From: an uncultured Erythrobacter sp.
GTDB taxonomy: Bacteria > Pseudomonadota > Alphaproteobacteria > Sphingomonadales > Sphingomonadaceae
Reading direction: 5' to 3'
NCBI GenBank assembly: GCA_913055155.1
Contig: CAJXJR010000007.1
Span: forward strand, 1 to 64,000
DNA: 64,000 bases
Shown here: positions 1-13,141 of the stretch, piece after piece
Layout: every line of letters begins with the position of its first letter
Numbering within the stretch: position 1 is the stretch's first letter
The notes under the pieces: model-generated
What the model was told of the DNA's origin: nothing
The model's input: the letters and a program-made list of their open reading frames with translations, nothing else
The model's database searches: none
Translations under genes and position numbers: made by a program

Positions 1-68
1 TGGAGCGCATGCGCCAGGTGCTCGATTCCTACGCCGAGTTCAGGGACAGCAAGCGCGGGCGGCACTAG
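1..68 (+). CDS. C-terminal end of an unidentified protein (partial)
   Basis: The reading frame entering from the left edge ends at a TAG at 66-68 and gives about 21 residues, ending DSKRGRH. The tail is charged and helical-looking but too short to assign to a family. It converges on the acetate kinase gene, whose stop lies only 15 bases further on. The coding call rests on the open frame and this tight spacing. Confidence 0.45.
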   Translation, partial: ERMRQVLDSYAEFRDSKRGRH

Positions 69-82
69 CCGCCGGTCTGCGG

Positions 83-1270
83 TCAGCCCGAGCCCGCCAG
101 CAGGCGCTGCGTATGACGCGCGATCATCACTTCTTCGTCGGTGGGGATTACCAGCACGTTGACTTGGCTTTGCGCACTGCTGATGACGGCGGCATGGCGG
201 CGGTTGGCATCCTCGTCCAGCGCCGCGCCCAGCCAGCCAAGCCGGTCGACGATGGCGGCGCGCATCGCGGCATCGTTTTCGCCGATCCCGGCAGTGAACA
301 CCAGCGTATCCAGCCCGCCCAGGCTGACGCACAGCCCCGCTGCCTGGCGCGCTGCGCTCCAGGCAAAGCTTTCCAGCGCCTGTGCCGCGTGCGGATCGTC
401 GCTGGCATGCAGGGTGCGTATGTCGCTGGACAGGCCTGACAGGCCCAGCAGCCCGCTCTCGCGATAGAGCAGGGCCTCCGCCTCGGCGGCCGACAGCCCC
501 ATGTGCTGCACCAGGTGGAGCACCGCGCCGGGGTCCAGCGCGCCGCTGCGGGTGCCCATCACCAGCCCGTCGAGCGCGGTGAAGCCCATGGTGGTATCCA
601 CGCTGCGCCCGCCATGCATGGCGCACATGCTGGCCCCGTTGCCCAGGTGGGCAGCGATCACTCGCCCGCCGGCAAGCGCGGGATGCGCCTCCTGCAAGGC
701 TTGCGCGATGTACTCGTAGGACAGGCCGTGGAAGCCATAGCGGCGAATGCCCTGTTCGCCGTATTTGCGCGGGATCGGCAGCCGCGTCGCCACGTCGGGC
801 ATGGCGGCGTGGAAAGCGGTGTCGAAACAGGCGACTTGCGGCAAGCAGGGCGCCAGTCGCGCAATCGCCCGGATGGCGGCAAGGTTGTGCGGCTGGTGCA
901 GCGGGGCGAGCGCGCACAGGCCTTCGAGCTGTTGCAGGATTGCTTCATCGACCAGCACCGGCGCGGTAAAGCCGGTGCCGCCGTGCACCACGCGGTGGCC
1001 CACTGCGGCAATGGGCCTGTGTGGCAGGTGCTCCTGCGCCCAGCCGAACAGGTCTTCCAGCAATGTCTCGTGCGTCAGGTCAGCTTTGCCCACCCATTCG
1101 CGCGTGGCGATCACGTCCCCGGCGCGGTCGCGCACGTCCAATCGCGGCGAAATGCCGATCTTCTCCAGCTTCCCGCCGGCGGCGTATTGCACATGCCCGT
1201 CGCCCGTCTCGAACAGGCCGAACTTGATGCTCGAAGAGCCCGAATTGATGCTCAGGATGGCTCCGGTCAC
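83..1270 (-). CDS. ackA: Acetate kinase
   Basis: Interconverts acetate plus ATP with acetyl phosphate plus ADP in the cytoplasm. The 395-residue product is close to the usual 400. It opens with the ASKHA phosphate-1 motif (SINSGSSSIKFG) and carries HRVVHGG, FDTAFHAAMP, the HLGNGAS phosphate-2 motif and FTAGIGEND near the C terminus. I chose the GTG at 1270 because it puts the motif at residue 7 and forms a GTGA overlap with the stop of the upstream phosphotransacetylase gene; the frame stays open further upstream but there it only shadows that gene. The overlap implies translational coupling as the last gene of a phaC-pta-ackA operon. Confidence 0.95.
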   Translation of the reverse strand: MTGAILSINSGSSSIKFGLFETGDGHVQYAAGGKLEKIGISPRLDVRDRAGDVIATREWVGKADLTHETLLEDLFGWAQEHLPHRPIAAVGHRVVHGGTGFTAPVLVDEAILQQLEGLCALAPLHQPHNLAAIRAIARLAPCLPQVACFDTAFHAAMPDVATRLPIPRKYGEQGIRRYGFHGLSYEYIAQALQEAHPALAGGRVIAAHLGNGASMCAMHGGRSVDTTMGFTALDGLVMGTRSGALDPGAVLHLVQHMGLSAAEAEALLYRESGLLGLSGLSSDIRTLHASDDPHAAQALESFAWSAARQAAGLCVSLGGLDTLVFTAGIGENDAAMRAAIVDRLGWLGAALDEDANRRHAAVISSAQSQVNVLVIPTDEEVMIARHTQRLLAGSG

Positions 1271-2688
1271 GCCGGATCGTCCGGCAATCCGGGTGCGGCC
1301 ATGGTCTTTGCCCGCGCCAGCAGCACCCCCACCGCGCACGAGGCAAGGCGGGTGCGTTCGGAATCGGCCCGGCTGGTGAGAATGATCGGCACGCGCGCGC
1401 CCAGCACGATGCCCGCCGCATCGGCGCCGGAAAGGAAGGTGAGTTCCTTGGCCAGCATGTTGCCGGCTTCGAGGTTGGGCACGACGAGGATATCCGCCTT
1501 GCCCGCGACGGGGGAGACGATGCCCTTCTCGCGCGCGGCGGCCTCGCTCACCGCGTTGTCCAGCGCCAGTGGCCCGTCGAGCAGCCCGCCGGTGATCTGC
1601 CCGCGATCCGCCATCTTGCACAGCGCGGCAGCATCCAGCGTGGAGGGCAGGGCGGGATTGACCGTCTCCACCGCCGACAGGATCGCCACGCGCGGCTGCT
1701 GGGTGCCCAGCACGTGCGCCAGATCGATGGCGTTGCGGATGATATCGGCCTTTTCCTCGATGCCCGGCGCGATGTTGATCGCGGCATCGGTGATCATCAG
1801 CGGCAATTCGTGCCCCGGTACGTCCATCAGGTACACGTGGCTGAGGCGCCGTTCGGTGCGCAGACCGGTCTCACGGTGCAGCACGGCTTCCATCAGTTCG
1901 TCGGTGTGCAACGACCCCTTCATCAGCAATTGCGCCTCGCCGCGACGGACCAGTTCCACTCCGGCAGCCGCGGCGGCATGGCTGTGCGGCACGGGCACCA
2001 CGCGCAGGCCGGAAAGGTCTAGCCCTGCCTCCTTCGCCAGGGCATCGATGCGCGCCTGCGGCCCTACCAGGATCGGTGTGATCAGCCCGGCATCGGCCGC
2101 CTCGATCGCCGCCTGCAGCGCGACCGCAGAGCAGGGGTGGACGACAGCCGTGGGCACCGGTTCTCCGCCGCGCGTCTTCTCCACCAGCGCATCGTAGACG
2201 TCGTGATCGGGAATCCGCAGCTCGGGCAGCTCCACGCGTTTGCGGCGTACCTTTTCAGTGGGGGCCATCACTTCGGCCTTGCCGGTAATCACCGTGTCGC
2301 CGTGTTGGTTGGTGCACCGGCAGTCCAGCTCGACAACGTGGTGGTCCTCGCGCTTGGCGGTGACGGTGACGGTGGCGGTGATGCAATCGCCCAGGCCCAC
2401 CGGTTTGAGGAAACGCAGGCTCTGCGAGAGGTAGATCGTGCCCGGCCCCGGCAGCTGCGTGCCCAGCACCGCCGAGATCAGCCCGCCTCCCCACAGGCCG
2501 TGGGCGATCACCCGGTGGAAGATGTCGCTGCCGGCATATTCGCGATCGAGATGGGCCGGATTGACGTCGCCCGAAGCCAGCGCGAACAGCTGGATCTCGC
2601 GCTGGCCCAGCACCCTGCTGATGCTGGCAGAGGCGCCCACCGCGATGTCATCGAAAGTGCAGTTCTCGATGTATTCCGCGTCGTCCAT
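1267..2688 (-). CDS. MaoC-like hydratase / phosphate acetyl(butyryl)transferase fusion
   Basis: A 473-residue two-domain protein. Residues 1-140 are a MaoC-type hot-dog domain (FALASGDVNPAHLD, then HGLWGGGLISAVLGTQLPGPG), which in this family hydrates (R)-specific enoyl-CoAs. Residues 150-473 are a phosphate acetyl/butyryltransferase domain that moves an acyl group between CoA and phosphate. The fusion is an established arrangement annotated as bifunctional enoyl-CoA hydratase/phosphate acetyltransferase. It lies three bases after the phaC stop and overlaps ackA by four bases. The context suggests acyl-CoA is shared between polyester synthesis and acetyl- or butyryl-phosphate formation. Whether acetyl- or butyryl-CoA is preferred cannot be read from sequence. 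Confidence 0.9.
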   Translation of the reverse strand: MDDAEYIENCTFDDIAVGASASISRVLGQREIQLFALASGDVNPAHLDREYAGSDIFHRVIAHGLWGGGLISAVLGTQLPGPGTIYLSQSLRFLKPVGLGDCITATVTVTAKREDHHVVELDCRCTNQHGDTVITGKAEVMAPTEKVRRKRVELPELRIPDHDVYDALVEKTRGGEPVPTAVVHPCSAVALQAAIEAADAGLITPILVGPQARIDALAKEAGLDLSGLRVVPVPHSHAAAAAGVELVRRGEAQLLMKGSLHTDELMEAVLHRETGLRTERRLSHVYLMDVPGHELPLMITDAAINIAPGIEEKADIIRNAIDLAHVLGTQQPRVAILSAVETVNPALPSTLDAAALCKMADRGQITGGLLDGPLALDNAVSEAAAREKGIVSPVAGKADILVVPNLEAGNMLAKELTFLSGADAAGIVLGARVPIILTSRADSERTRLASCAVGVLLARAKTMAAPGLPDDPA

Positions 2689-2691
2689 GCG

Positions 2692-6513
<3,822 letters not shown>

Positions 6514-6514
6514 T

Positions 6515-6802
6515 ATGGCCGAAGACGACAATTCCGGAAACGAGATGGCCGAGGCTGCGCGTCGCGCCTTGCGCCGGGCCGAAGAGAATCGCGACAATCC
6601 CGAACCCTCGCTGGGGTCGCGGCTGGGGCAGATCGGCGTGCTGGGCTGGACCATCGTGGTGCCCACGCTGCTGGGGCTGGTGCTGGGCCGCTGGCTGGAC
6701 AAGCAGGCTGGCAGCGGGGTGTTCTTTTCCGCCCCGCTGCTGATGCTTGGCGCGGCGGCGGGCATGTGGTTCGCCTGGCGGTGGATGCATCGCGAGACAT
6801 GA
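6515..6802 (+). CDS. atpQ: N-ATPase accessory membrane protein AtpQ (AtpI/AtpZ-like)
   Basis: A 95-residue protein with a charged cytoplasmic N terminus (about residues 1-40, Glu/Arg rich) and two membrane helices joined by a short loop (around VVPTLLGLVLGRWLDKQ and LLMLGAAAGMWFAW). The GRWLDK segment after the first helix is characteristic of AtpI/AtpZ-like proteins. In N-ATPase operons this gene lies between atpC and atpR, as here. AtpI-like proteins help assemble c-rings in other F-ATPases; a like role here is inference. I chose the ATG at 6515, two bases after the atpC stop, over an in-frame upstream ATG at 6485 inside atpC. Confidence 0.85.
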   Translation: MAEDDNSGNEMAEAARRALRRAEENRDNPEPSLGSRLGQIGVLGWTIVVPTLLGLVLGRWLDKQAGSGVFFSAPLLMLGAAAGMWFAWRWMHRET

Positions 6803-7071
6803 GCGTACACCTTGCCTCGATCGCCGTGCTGGCACTGGCCGTGGGGACCGGGCTCGGCTTCATGCACTACCGCGCGCTGCACCTGGTCACGCAGCAGTTC
6901 GTCGAAGGGCGCGCGGGCAAGGCGCTGGGCTGGCAGCTGGCGCGGCTGGCGCTGCTGGCCAGCGTACTGGTGCTGGCATCGTGGCTGGGCGCACTGCCGC
7001 TACTAGCCTGTTTTGGCGGCGTCCTACTGGGCCGCTGGCTGGTGCTGCGCCGGGTGCGGGAGGACACATGA
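6799..7071 (+). CDS. atpR: N-ATPase subunit AtpR
   Basis: A 90-residue, three-helix membrane protein found only in N-ATPase operons. Helices lie at about 5-23, 42-62 and 63-80; the protein ends in a basic tail (GRWLVLRRVRED). Charged residues flanking the helices (HYRALHLVTQQF) match the family's conserved membrane-embedded arginine theme. Its ATG overlaps the atpQ stop (ATGA) and its stop overlaps the atpB start, so it is translationally coupled on both sides. The family role is thought to be c-ring assembly or stability, but this is not established. Confidence 0.85.
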   Translation: MSVHLASIAVLALAVGTGLGFMHYRALHLVTQQFVEGRAGKALGWQLARLALLASVLVLASWLGALPLLACFGGVLLGRWLVLRRVREDT

Positions 7072-7772
7072 CCGAAAGCCCGCTCGAACTGACCCCGCTA
7101 TTCCACGTCGGCCCCGTGGCGATTACCTCGCCGGTAATCACCACCTGGGGCATAATGGCGGCCATGCTGGCGTTCTGCCTGCTGACCACCCGCAACCTGC
7201 AATTGCGCCCGGGCAAGGTGCAGGCGCTGCTGGAACTGGTGGTGGGGGCGATCGACCACCAGGCCGAGGAAGTCATTCGCCGTGACCCGGCACCCTTCCG
7301 TGCCGTGGTGGGTACGATCTTCCTGTTCATCCTGCTGGCCAACTGGTCAGCCCTGCTGCCGGGTGTGGAGCCGCCCACTGCGCGGCTGGAAACCGATGCC
7401 GCGCTGGCACTGATCGTGTTGGCGGCCAGCGGCTATTTCGGCGTCCGCCTGCGCGGCACGCGCGGCTATCTGAAAAGCTTTGCCCAACCAACCTGGGCGA
7501 TGATCCCGCTCAACATCGTCGAACAGATCACCCGCACCTTCTCGCTCGTCGTGCGCCTGTTCGGCAATATCATGAGCGGCGTTTTCGTCATCGGCATCGT
7601 GCTGTCGCTGGCCGGGCTGTTCGTGCCGATCCCGCTAATGGCGCTGGAACTGCTGTCGGGCACGGTGCAGGCCTATATCTTCGCAATCCTGGCATGCGTC
7701 TTCATCGCCACGGCGGTCAGCGGCGACGACGCACCGGCAGAGACATCCTCCAAGCATGGGAGCACATCATGA
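7068..7772 (+). CDS. atpB: N-ATPase F0 subunit a
   Basis: Ion-channel subunit a, 234 residues with about five or six membrane helices. The essential stator arginine is visible at residue 163 in TFSLVVRLFGNIMSG, which faces the c-ring glutamate during rotation. The preceding PTWAMIPLNIVEQITR segment is also family typical. It is coupled to both neighbours by ATGA overlaps. The product is shorter than many subunit a proteins but complete for the N-ATPase type. Confidence 0.93.
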   Translation: MTESPLELTPLFHVGPVAITSPVITTWGIMAAMLAFCLLTTRNLQLRPGKVQALLELVVGAIDHQAEEVIRRDPAPFRAVVGTIFLFILLANWSALLPGVEPPTARLETDAALALIVLAASGYFGVRLRGTRGYLKSFAQPTWAMIPLNIVEQITRTFSLVVRLFGNIMSGVFVIGIVLSLAGLFVPIPLMALELLSGTVQAYIFAILACVFIATAVSGDDAPAETSSKHGSTS

Positions 7773-8011
7773 CAATCGAGCACCTGAGTATCATCGCGGC
7801 GGCGCTGGCCGTCAGTTTCGGGGCGATCGGCCCGGCCTTCGCCGAAGGGCGCGCGGTGGCTGCAGCGATGGATGCGATCGCTCGCCAGCCCGAAGCCGCC
7901 GGCACGCTGTCACGCACGCTGTTCGTGGGCCTGGCCATGATCGAGACGATGGCGATCTACTGCCTCGTGGTGGCGCTGCTGGTGCTGTTCGCCAACCCCT
8001 TTACCGGATAG
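7769..8011 (+). CDS. atpE: N-ATPase F0 subunit c
   Basis: Proteolipid of 80 residues forming the rotor ring: two helices joined by the ARQPEA loop (residues 38-43). The ion-binding glutamate is E59. Aligned by eye to the Ilyobacter tartaricus c subunit, the Q32 position is E26, S66 is T60, Y70 is Y64, V63 is M57 and T67 is M61. The site thus has two carboxylates, a known N-ATPase trait, but carries methionine where the Na+-site water ligand would be. Coupling by Na+ or H+ cannot be settled from this. Confidence 0.93.
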   Translation: MTIEHLSIIAAALAVSFGAIGPAFAEGRAVAAAMDAIARQPEAAGTLSRTLFVGLAMIETMAIYCLVVALLVLFANPFTG

Positions 8012-8027
8012 GAACAGGCCCCGCGCG

Positions 8028-8771
8028 ATGCATATCGACTGGTGGACCCTGGCGCTGCAGACGATCAACCTGCTGGTGCTCGTCTGGATCCTGAGCCGGT
8101 TCCTGTTCCGGCCCATCGCCGACATCGTCCGCCAGCGGCAGGCCGCTGCCGACGAACTGCTGGAAAAGGCCGAGGCACAGCGCCAGCAGGCCGAGGAGGA
8201 AGAGAAACAGGCAGAAGCGGCGCAGAAGGCAGCGGAAAAGGCGCGCGGCAACGTGTTGCAGGATGCCGGTCGGGAAGCGGAATCCGAAAAGGCGCAGATA
8301 CTGGCCGATGCCCGCAAGCAGGCCGACGACCTGCGCGCCGCCGTCGAGGCGGAGATCGAGCGACGGCGCAAGGCCGAGCAGGCGAAGATCGGGGAGCAGG
8401 CGGGCGCGCTGGCTGTCGAGATCGCGACGAAGCTGTTCACCCGCCTTCCCGACAGCGCGAAGATCGACGGCTTCGTGCAGGGTCTGGCCGAAGCGGTCGC
8501 CAAGCTGCCGGGGCAGGCGCGCGACGAAATCGGTGCGGACGGAGCCGCCGTCACCGTGCTGGCGGCGCGAAAGATGAGCGATGCCGAGGTCGCCTCGTGC
8601 CGCGATGCCTTGTCCGGCGCTCTGGGCAGGGAGGTCTCCGTCAGCGTGAAGGTCGACCCGGCGCTGATCGCGGGACTGGAAATCGAGCTCCCCCATGCGG
8701 CGGTGCGCAATAGTTTCCACGCCGACCTCGATCGGATCGCAACCGAGCTGGCGGGCCATGCCGAAGCCTGA
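8028..8771 (+). CDS. atpF: N-ATPase F0 subunit b with delta-like C-terminal domain
   Basis: Peripheral-stalk protein of 247 residues, much longer than a normal b subunit (about 156-180). One N-terminal helix (about 8-28) leads to a long charged coiled coil (about 30-125, Glu/Gln/Ala/Lys rich) and then a globular domain from about 165. Its [12 protein letters not shown] segment resembles the conserved C-terminal part of the delta subunit. The operon has no separate atpH, so this fusion probably provides the delta function that clamps F1 to the stalk. The gene overlaps atpA by 14 bases. Confidence 0.9.
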   Translation: MHIDWWTLALQTINLLVLVWILSRFLFRPIADIVRQRQAAADELLEKAEAQRQQAEEEEKQAEAAQKAAEKARGNVLQDAGREAESEKAQILADARKQADDLRAAVEAEIERRRKAEQAKIGEQAGALAVEIATKLFTRLPDSAKIDGFVQGLAEAVAKLPGQARDEIGADGAAVTVLAARKMSDAEVASCRDALSGALGREVSVSVKVDPALIAGLEIELPHAAVRNSFHADLDRIATELAGHAEA

Positions 8772-10302
8772 TCCCGATCCCCGTTCGCCGGGCTGGCTCG
8801 AACGCGGCTGCAAAGCGCTGTCGCACCTAGACCTCGCCCCGCAGGCAGAAACGCTGGGCCGGGTGGTACACGTGGCGGACGGGATCGCCTTCGTCTCGGG
8901 CCTGCCGGACGTGCGGCTGAACGAGCTGCTGCATTTCGAGACCGGGCAGACCGGCCTTGCCATGACGCTGGATGCAGACGGCATCGGAACGGTTCTGCTC
9001 GACGACCCGGAAGGGATCGAGGCCGATGCCCGGGTAACCGGGCAAGGCGAAGTTGTGCAGGTGCCGGTGGGCGAGGAACTGCTGGGCCGCGTGGTCGATC
9101 CGTTGGGCCGCCCGCTTGACGGCGGCGCGGCCATTACCGGCGAAAGCCGCCAGCCGATCGAGCGCCCCGCGCCTGCCATCATCGACCGCGCGCTGGTGGA
9201 GGACCCGGTGGAGACCGGTGTCCTGGTGGTCGATGCGCTGTTCGCGCTGGGCCGGGGTCAACGCGAGCTGATCGTGGGCGACCGTTCGACCGGGAAGACT
9301 TCGCTGGCAGTCGACATTATCATCAACCAGAAGCGCTCGGACATGATCTGCGTCTATGTCGCCGTGGGCCAGCGCACGACGGCAATCGAACGCGTGATCG
9401 ATGCCGTGCGAGAACGCGGCGCGCCCGAGCGCTGCATTTTCGTGGTCGCGCCTGCCGCCTCGCCGCCGGGGCTGCAGTGGATCGCGCCTGCAGCCGGCAT
9501 GACCATGGCCGAGTATTTCCGCGATCGAGGGCAGCATGCGCTGATCGTGATCGACGACCTCAGCAAGCACGCCGCCACCCATCGCCAGCTGGCCCTGCTC
9601 AACCGCGAACCGCCCGGGCGCGAGGCCTATCCCGGCGACATCTTCTATCTTCACGCGCACCTGCTGGAACGCGCTGCGCATCTCTCCGACGAGCTAGGCG
9701 GCGGATCGCTGTCGGCCTTGCCGATCATCGAAACGGACGCGGGCAACCTCTCAGCTTATATCCCCACCAACCTGATCTCCATCACCGACGGCCAGATCGT
9801 GCTCGACACCAAGCTGTTTGCGGCCAACCACCGGCCGGCCGTGGACGTGGGACTCAGCGTCAGCCGCGTTGGCGGCAAGACCCAGAAGCCTGCGCTGCGC
9901 GATGTATCGGGGCGGCTGCGGCTGGACTATGCGCAGTTCCTCGAGCTGGAAATGTTTACCCGCTTCGGCGGTATTTCCGACAGGCGCCTGAAGTCACGGC
10001 TCGCGCGTGGGCAGAGGATTCGCGCGCTGCTGACCCAGCCGCGTTTCGCTACCTTGCGCATGGTCGACCAGGTCGCACTGCTGGCGGCGCTGGCCGAGGG
10101 CGTGCTCGACGATATTCCCGTGGCCACGATAGCCAGGCTGCGCGGCGCGGTGGCTCGCCACCTCGACGCGACCCAGCCCGGCCTTGTCGCGAGTGTCTCC
10201 GAAAGCGGGGAGATCCCGGCCGACGGCTACAAGACGCTGGCTGCCGAGATCGGCAAGCTGGCGACGCATCTCGCTGGAGAAAGCGAAGGCGAGGGCGAAT
10301 GA
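8758..10302 (+). CDS. atpA: N-ATPase F1 subunit alpha
   Basis: Non-catalytic nucleotide-binding alpha subunit, 514 residues. Walker A is GDRSTGKT at 174-181; [17 protein letters not shown] and the [18 protein letters not shown] stretch are conserved alpha features. The ATG at 8758 is chosen because it gives a normal N-terminal region and lies at the junction with atpF; the frame runs further upstream inside atpF only by chance. Its stop overlaps atpG as ATGA. Confidence 0.94.
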   Translation: MPKPDPDPRSPGWLERGCKALSHLDLAPQAETLGRVVHVADGIAFVSGLPDVRLNELLHFETGQTGLAMTLDADGIGTVLLDDPEGIEADARVTGQGEVVQVPVGEELLGRVVDPLGRPLDGGAAITGESRQPIERPAPAIIDRALVEDPVETGVLVVDALFALGRGQRELIVGDRSTGKTSLAVDIIINQKRSDMICVYVAVGQRTTAIERVIDAVRERGAPERCIFVVAPAASPPGLQWIAPAAGMTMAEYFRDRGQHALIVIDDLSKHAATHRQLALLNREPPGREAYPGDIFYLHAHLLERAAHLSDELGGGSLSALPIIETDAGNLSAYIPTNLISITDGQIVLDTKLFAANHRPAVDVGLSVSRVGGKTQKPALRDVSGRLRLDYAQFLELEMFTRFGGISDRRLKSRLARGQRIRALLTQPRFATLRMVDQVALLAALAEGVLDDIPVATIARLRGAVARHLDATQPGLVASVSESGEIPADGYKTLAAEIGKLATHLAGESEGEGE

Positions 10303-11171
10303 CCCAGCGCCTCAGCCAGATAGAGGAGCAGATCGATTCGGTCGGACAGTTGTCCTCTGTGGTCGCGGCGATCCGTGGCATTGCCGCCGCCCGCTTGCGG
10401 GAAGGCGAGCAGCGGCTGGACGGTGTGCAGGCCTACGCTGAGGCTGTGGGTCTCGCGATCGGCGAGGCGCTGGCGCTTGTCGCCGCAGACCGTGCCGCCG
10501 AGGCCAGTGATGATGCGCCCCCCGGAGAAAGCGCGCTGGTGATTGCGCTGTGCAGCGAACAGGGCTTCGTCGGTGGCTACAACTCGACAATTCTCGAGGC
10601 TGCCGGGCGGCTGGCGGACGATCGCCGCGCCGATCTCATCGTGGTGGGCGACCACGGTGTGATGGTGGCCGAAGAACGCGGCATGGAGGTGAGCTGGAGC
10701 ACGCCGATGGCGGCTCACGCCGAAGAAGCCAACGGCCTTGCCAACCGCCTTGCCGATGCACTGTACGAGCGTTTGCGCGAGGGCGTAGCCTCGGCGGTCG
10801 TCGTCCACGCCTCGCCCGATTCCGGGGGCAAGCCGCAGGTCGTCGAAAAGACGCTTATCCCGTTCGACTATTCGCGCTTTGCTCCTGGCGTGGCCAGGAA
10901 CCCGCCCTTGCTGACGATCTCCCCCCAGGACCTGCTGGTACAGCTGGCGGAGGAGTACGTCTTCGCCGAACTGTGCGAGGCGACCATCGTCGCCTTCGCG
11001 GCGGAGAACGATGCCCGCATGCGGGCGATGATCTCGGCCCACGAAAACGTCGCTCATCGGCTCGATGGTCTGAAGGCTACGGCCCAGCGCAGGCGGCAGG
11101 AGGAGATTACCGCGGAAGTGGTAGAGCTGGCCGCAGGGATCGAGGCCCACGGCAGTCGGGATCGCCCCTGA
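10299..11171 (+). CDS. atpG: N-ATPase F1 subunit gamma
   Basis: Central rotor shaft, 290 residues. Long N-terminal and C-terminal helices flank a Rossmann-like middle domain ([17 protein letters not shown], then LIVVGDHG). The C terminus has the conserved [13 protein letters not shown] segment, matching the family's ARM..AM..A..NA. It is the last gene of the nine-gene operon; only 27 bases separate its stop from the stop of a convergent small gene, and no clear intrinsic terminator is visible there. Confidence 0.93.
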   Translation: MTQRLSQIEEQIDSVGQLSSVVAAIRGIAAARLREGEQRLDGVQAYAEAVGLAIGEALALVAADRAAEASDDAPPGESALVIALCSEQGFVGGYNSTILEAAGRLADDRRADLIVVGDHGVMVAEERGMEVSWSTPMAAHAEEANGLANRLADALYERLREGVASAVVVHASPDSGGKPQVVEKTLIPFDYSRFAPGVARNPPLLTISPQDLLVQLAEEYVFAELCEATIVAFAAENDARMRAMISAHENVAHRLDGLKATAQRRRQEEITAEVVELAAGIEAHGSRDRP

Positions 11172-11198
11172 GGCAGGCCGTTCGCGCCGGGTCGCGCG

Positions 11199-11438
11199 TC
11201 AGGCGGAAGGCAGGTCGTTCCGGCGGGCGAGGGCAGCGATTTCCCCGTAGCCCAGCCGGTGGTCGCCAGCCTTCTCGATCACGTAGAGGTGGCGTTCTCC
11301 GTCCGGCAGCAGCATGACGAACCGGACCAGCTCGGCCAGCGATCCGCTGCGGATGATTTTCGTCGCATCGAGCAGGCCGCCGCCATCGTCGGCCTTGTGC
11401 AGGGAACAATAGGCGTCCCAGTCCATCACTTGGTCCAT
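11199..11438 (-). CDS. Small hypothetical protein
   Basis: A 79-residue soluble protein of unknown function. It begins [18 protein letters not shown], is rich in Asp/Glu and Leu, and has a central beta-like segment ([20 protein letters not shown]). A good ribosome-binding site (AAGGGGG) lies a few bases upstream of the ATG, which supports it as a real gene. It lies between the convergent N-ATPase operon and tRNA-Arg. I recognise no domain. Confidence 0.7.
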   Translation of the reverse strand: MDQVMDWDAYCSLHKADDGGGLLDATKIIRSGSLAELVRFVMLLPDGERHLYVIEKAGDHRLGYGEIAALARRNDLPSA

Positions 11439-11563
11439 CGCGGTTCCCCCTTGGCGAAATGTGCAATCGCCGAAATGCCCGAAAATCCCTCGACCGAAAA
11501 CCCCGGTTGACGAGGACTTTTGGGCACAGCTTTTCCGCGCAGGGCCGCAACATGTCGGAAAAC

Positions 11564-11640
<77 letters not shown>

Positions 11641-11706
11641 TTGTCGGGCGGGCGATTAGCAACGCTTCGCCCTATCGCCAAGCCAAAAGCGCGAAGGGGC
11701 CAAAAG

Positions 11707-12918
11707 CTATTCCCACCCCTTTTCCAGGAACTGCAGCGCGCAGCCGGCCAGGAAGGCGCTGCCCTTGGGCATCACGCTTTCATCCACGATCATGCGGCTG
11801 GAGTGCAGGCCGCAGCAGCCCTTCCAATCGACCCCTTCGGCGGATACGCCAAGGAAGAACATGGCCCCGGGCACTTTTTCCAGCACATAGGAAAAATCCT
11901 CTGCGCCCATCGTCGGCGAAGGACGCGTGGCCCAGGGTTCAACGCCGCCCAGGCTGCGCGCCACGCTTTCGCCCAGCGACACCGCGCGGGCATCGTTGAT
12001 TGTGGGCGGGAAGCCGGGAGTGATGGTGACTTCTGCGGTGCAGCGGTGCGCCCTGGCGATATTCTCCGCCACTTCGTGCACGGCCTCTTTCATAGCTGCG
12101 CGCCGTTCGGGCGTGAGGTTGCGCATGGTACCGAGCAGGTAGGCGCTGTCGGGGATGATGTTGTTGTTCGACCCTGCCTCGATCTTGCCGATGGTCAGCA
12201 CGCTGGCCTCGGTCGCGGCGAAGCGGCGGGTGACCATCGCCTGCAGCGCCAGCACGATTTCGGCGGCTACGGGAACGGGGTCCACCGTGTCCTGCGGCAT
12301 GGAGGCGTGGCCCCCGCTGCCCTTGACGGTGATCTCCAGCATGTCGGCCGAGGCAAGCATGGCGCCCGCGCGCCCTTCCACGCGGCCATGCGGGGCGTTC
12401 GGCCACACGTGCAGGGCAAAGGCGGCATCGGGCAGCGGATAGCCTGGCGTGCCACCCAGCAGGCCGTCGTCCAGCATGAAGCGCGCGCCGTGGAAGCCTT
12501 CCTCGCCCGGCTGGAACATGAAGCGGACCTCGCCGGCCAGTTCGCTTGCCTGTCCGGCCAGCACGCGCGCCGCGCCGGCCAGCATGGCGGTGTGGGCATC
12601 GTGGCCGCAAGCGTGCATGCGCCCCGGCACGGTGGAGGCGAAGTCGAGCCCGGTGTGCTCGTCCATCGGCAGGGCATCCATGTCCCCGCGCAGCAGCACG
12701 GCAGGGCCGGGCTTGCCGCCCTTCAGCACGGCGACCGCGCCGGTGCAGGACGGCCCCTCGTGCCATTCCAGTGGCAGGTCTGCCAGTGCCGCCTTGACCT
12801 TGGCCAGCGTCTTGGGCGTTTCCAGCCCCAGTTCGGGTTCGGCATGGATGGCGCGGCGCAGGGCGGTGATTTCGCCTTCGTGCGTGCGGGCGGCATCGAG
12901 CAGTTTTTCGGTCAGCAT
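11707..12918 (-). CDS. M20-family amidohydrolase (hippurate/N-acyl amino acid hydrolase type)
   Basis: A 403-residue cytosolic metallo-hydrolase that should cleave N-acyl amino acids or similar amides. Metal-binding motifs of the M20D subfamily are clear: [21 protein letters not shown] and FQPGEEG, with a later [10 protein letters not shown] and a C-terminal histidine (CGLHS). The lid domain (about 185-300) contains the [10 protein letters not shown] segment with its catalytic His. There is no signal peptide. It is monocistronic, between tRNA-Arg and the divergent lipid-kinase-like gene. The exact substrate cannot be read from sequence. Confidence 0.9.
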   Translation of the reverse strand: MLTEKLLDAARTHEGEITALRRAIHAEPELGLETPKTLAKVKAALADLPLEWHEGPSCTGAVAVLKGGKPGPAVLLRGDMDALPMDEHTGLDFASTVPGRMHACGHDAHTAMLAGAARVLAGQASELAGEVRFMFQPGEEGFHGARFMLDDGLLGGTPGYPLPDAAFALHVWPNAPHGRVEGRAGAMLASADMLEITVKGSGGHASMPQDTVDPVPVAAEIVLALQAMVTRRFAATEASVLTIGKIEAGSNNNIIPDSAYLLGTMRNLTPERRAAMKEAVHEVAENIARAHRCTAEVTITPGFPPTINDARAVSLGESVARSLGGVEPWATRPSPTMGAEDFSYVLEKVPGAMFFLGVSAEGVDWKGCCGLHSSRMIVDESVMPKGSAFLAGCALQFLEKGWE

Positions 12919-13141
12919 AAGGGTCCCCGGATCGCTTGGGCGAGGGAGTGTGTCCGCTCGCCGGAGTTGAAACCGGCCTTATGCCACCCATTTTCCCCTC
13001 TCGCACCCATGAAACCATCGGGTTTCGTGATGCGGATTAGGCACAGCTGCTGCGTGACATGTTGCAGTTCAACGACACTTGATGGGCTATTTGTACAAAA
13101 GCGTGGAATTGGCGCGGCCCCGTGGTTAAGGCGAGCAGGTT
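12919..13141. other. Divergent non-coding gap
   Basis: This gap of about 220 bases separates the M20 amidohydrolase (leftward) from the diacylglycerol-kinase-like gene (rightward) and must hold both promoters. It is locally AT-richer around 13040-13110. I saw no convincing palindrome, RNA gene or extra reading frame. Confidence 0.5.

Noticed and set aside
1271-1621. N-terminal extension of acetate kinase to 512 residues
   Set aside because: The extra part is in a shadow frame of the phosphotransacetylase gene; the GTG at 1270 gives the normal family length.
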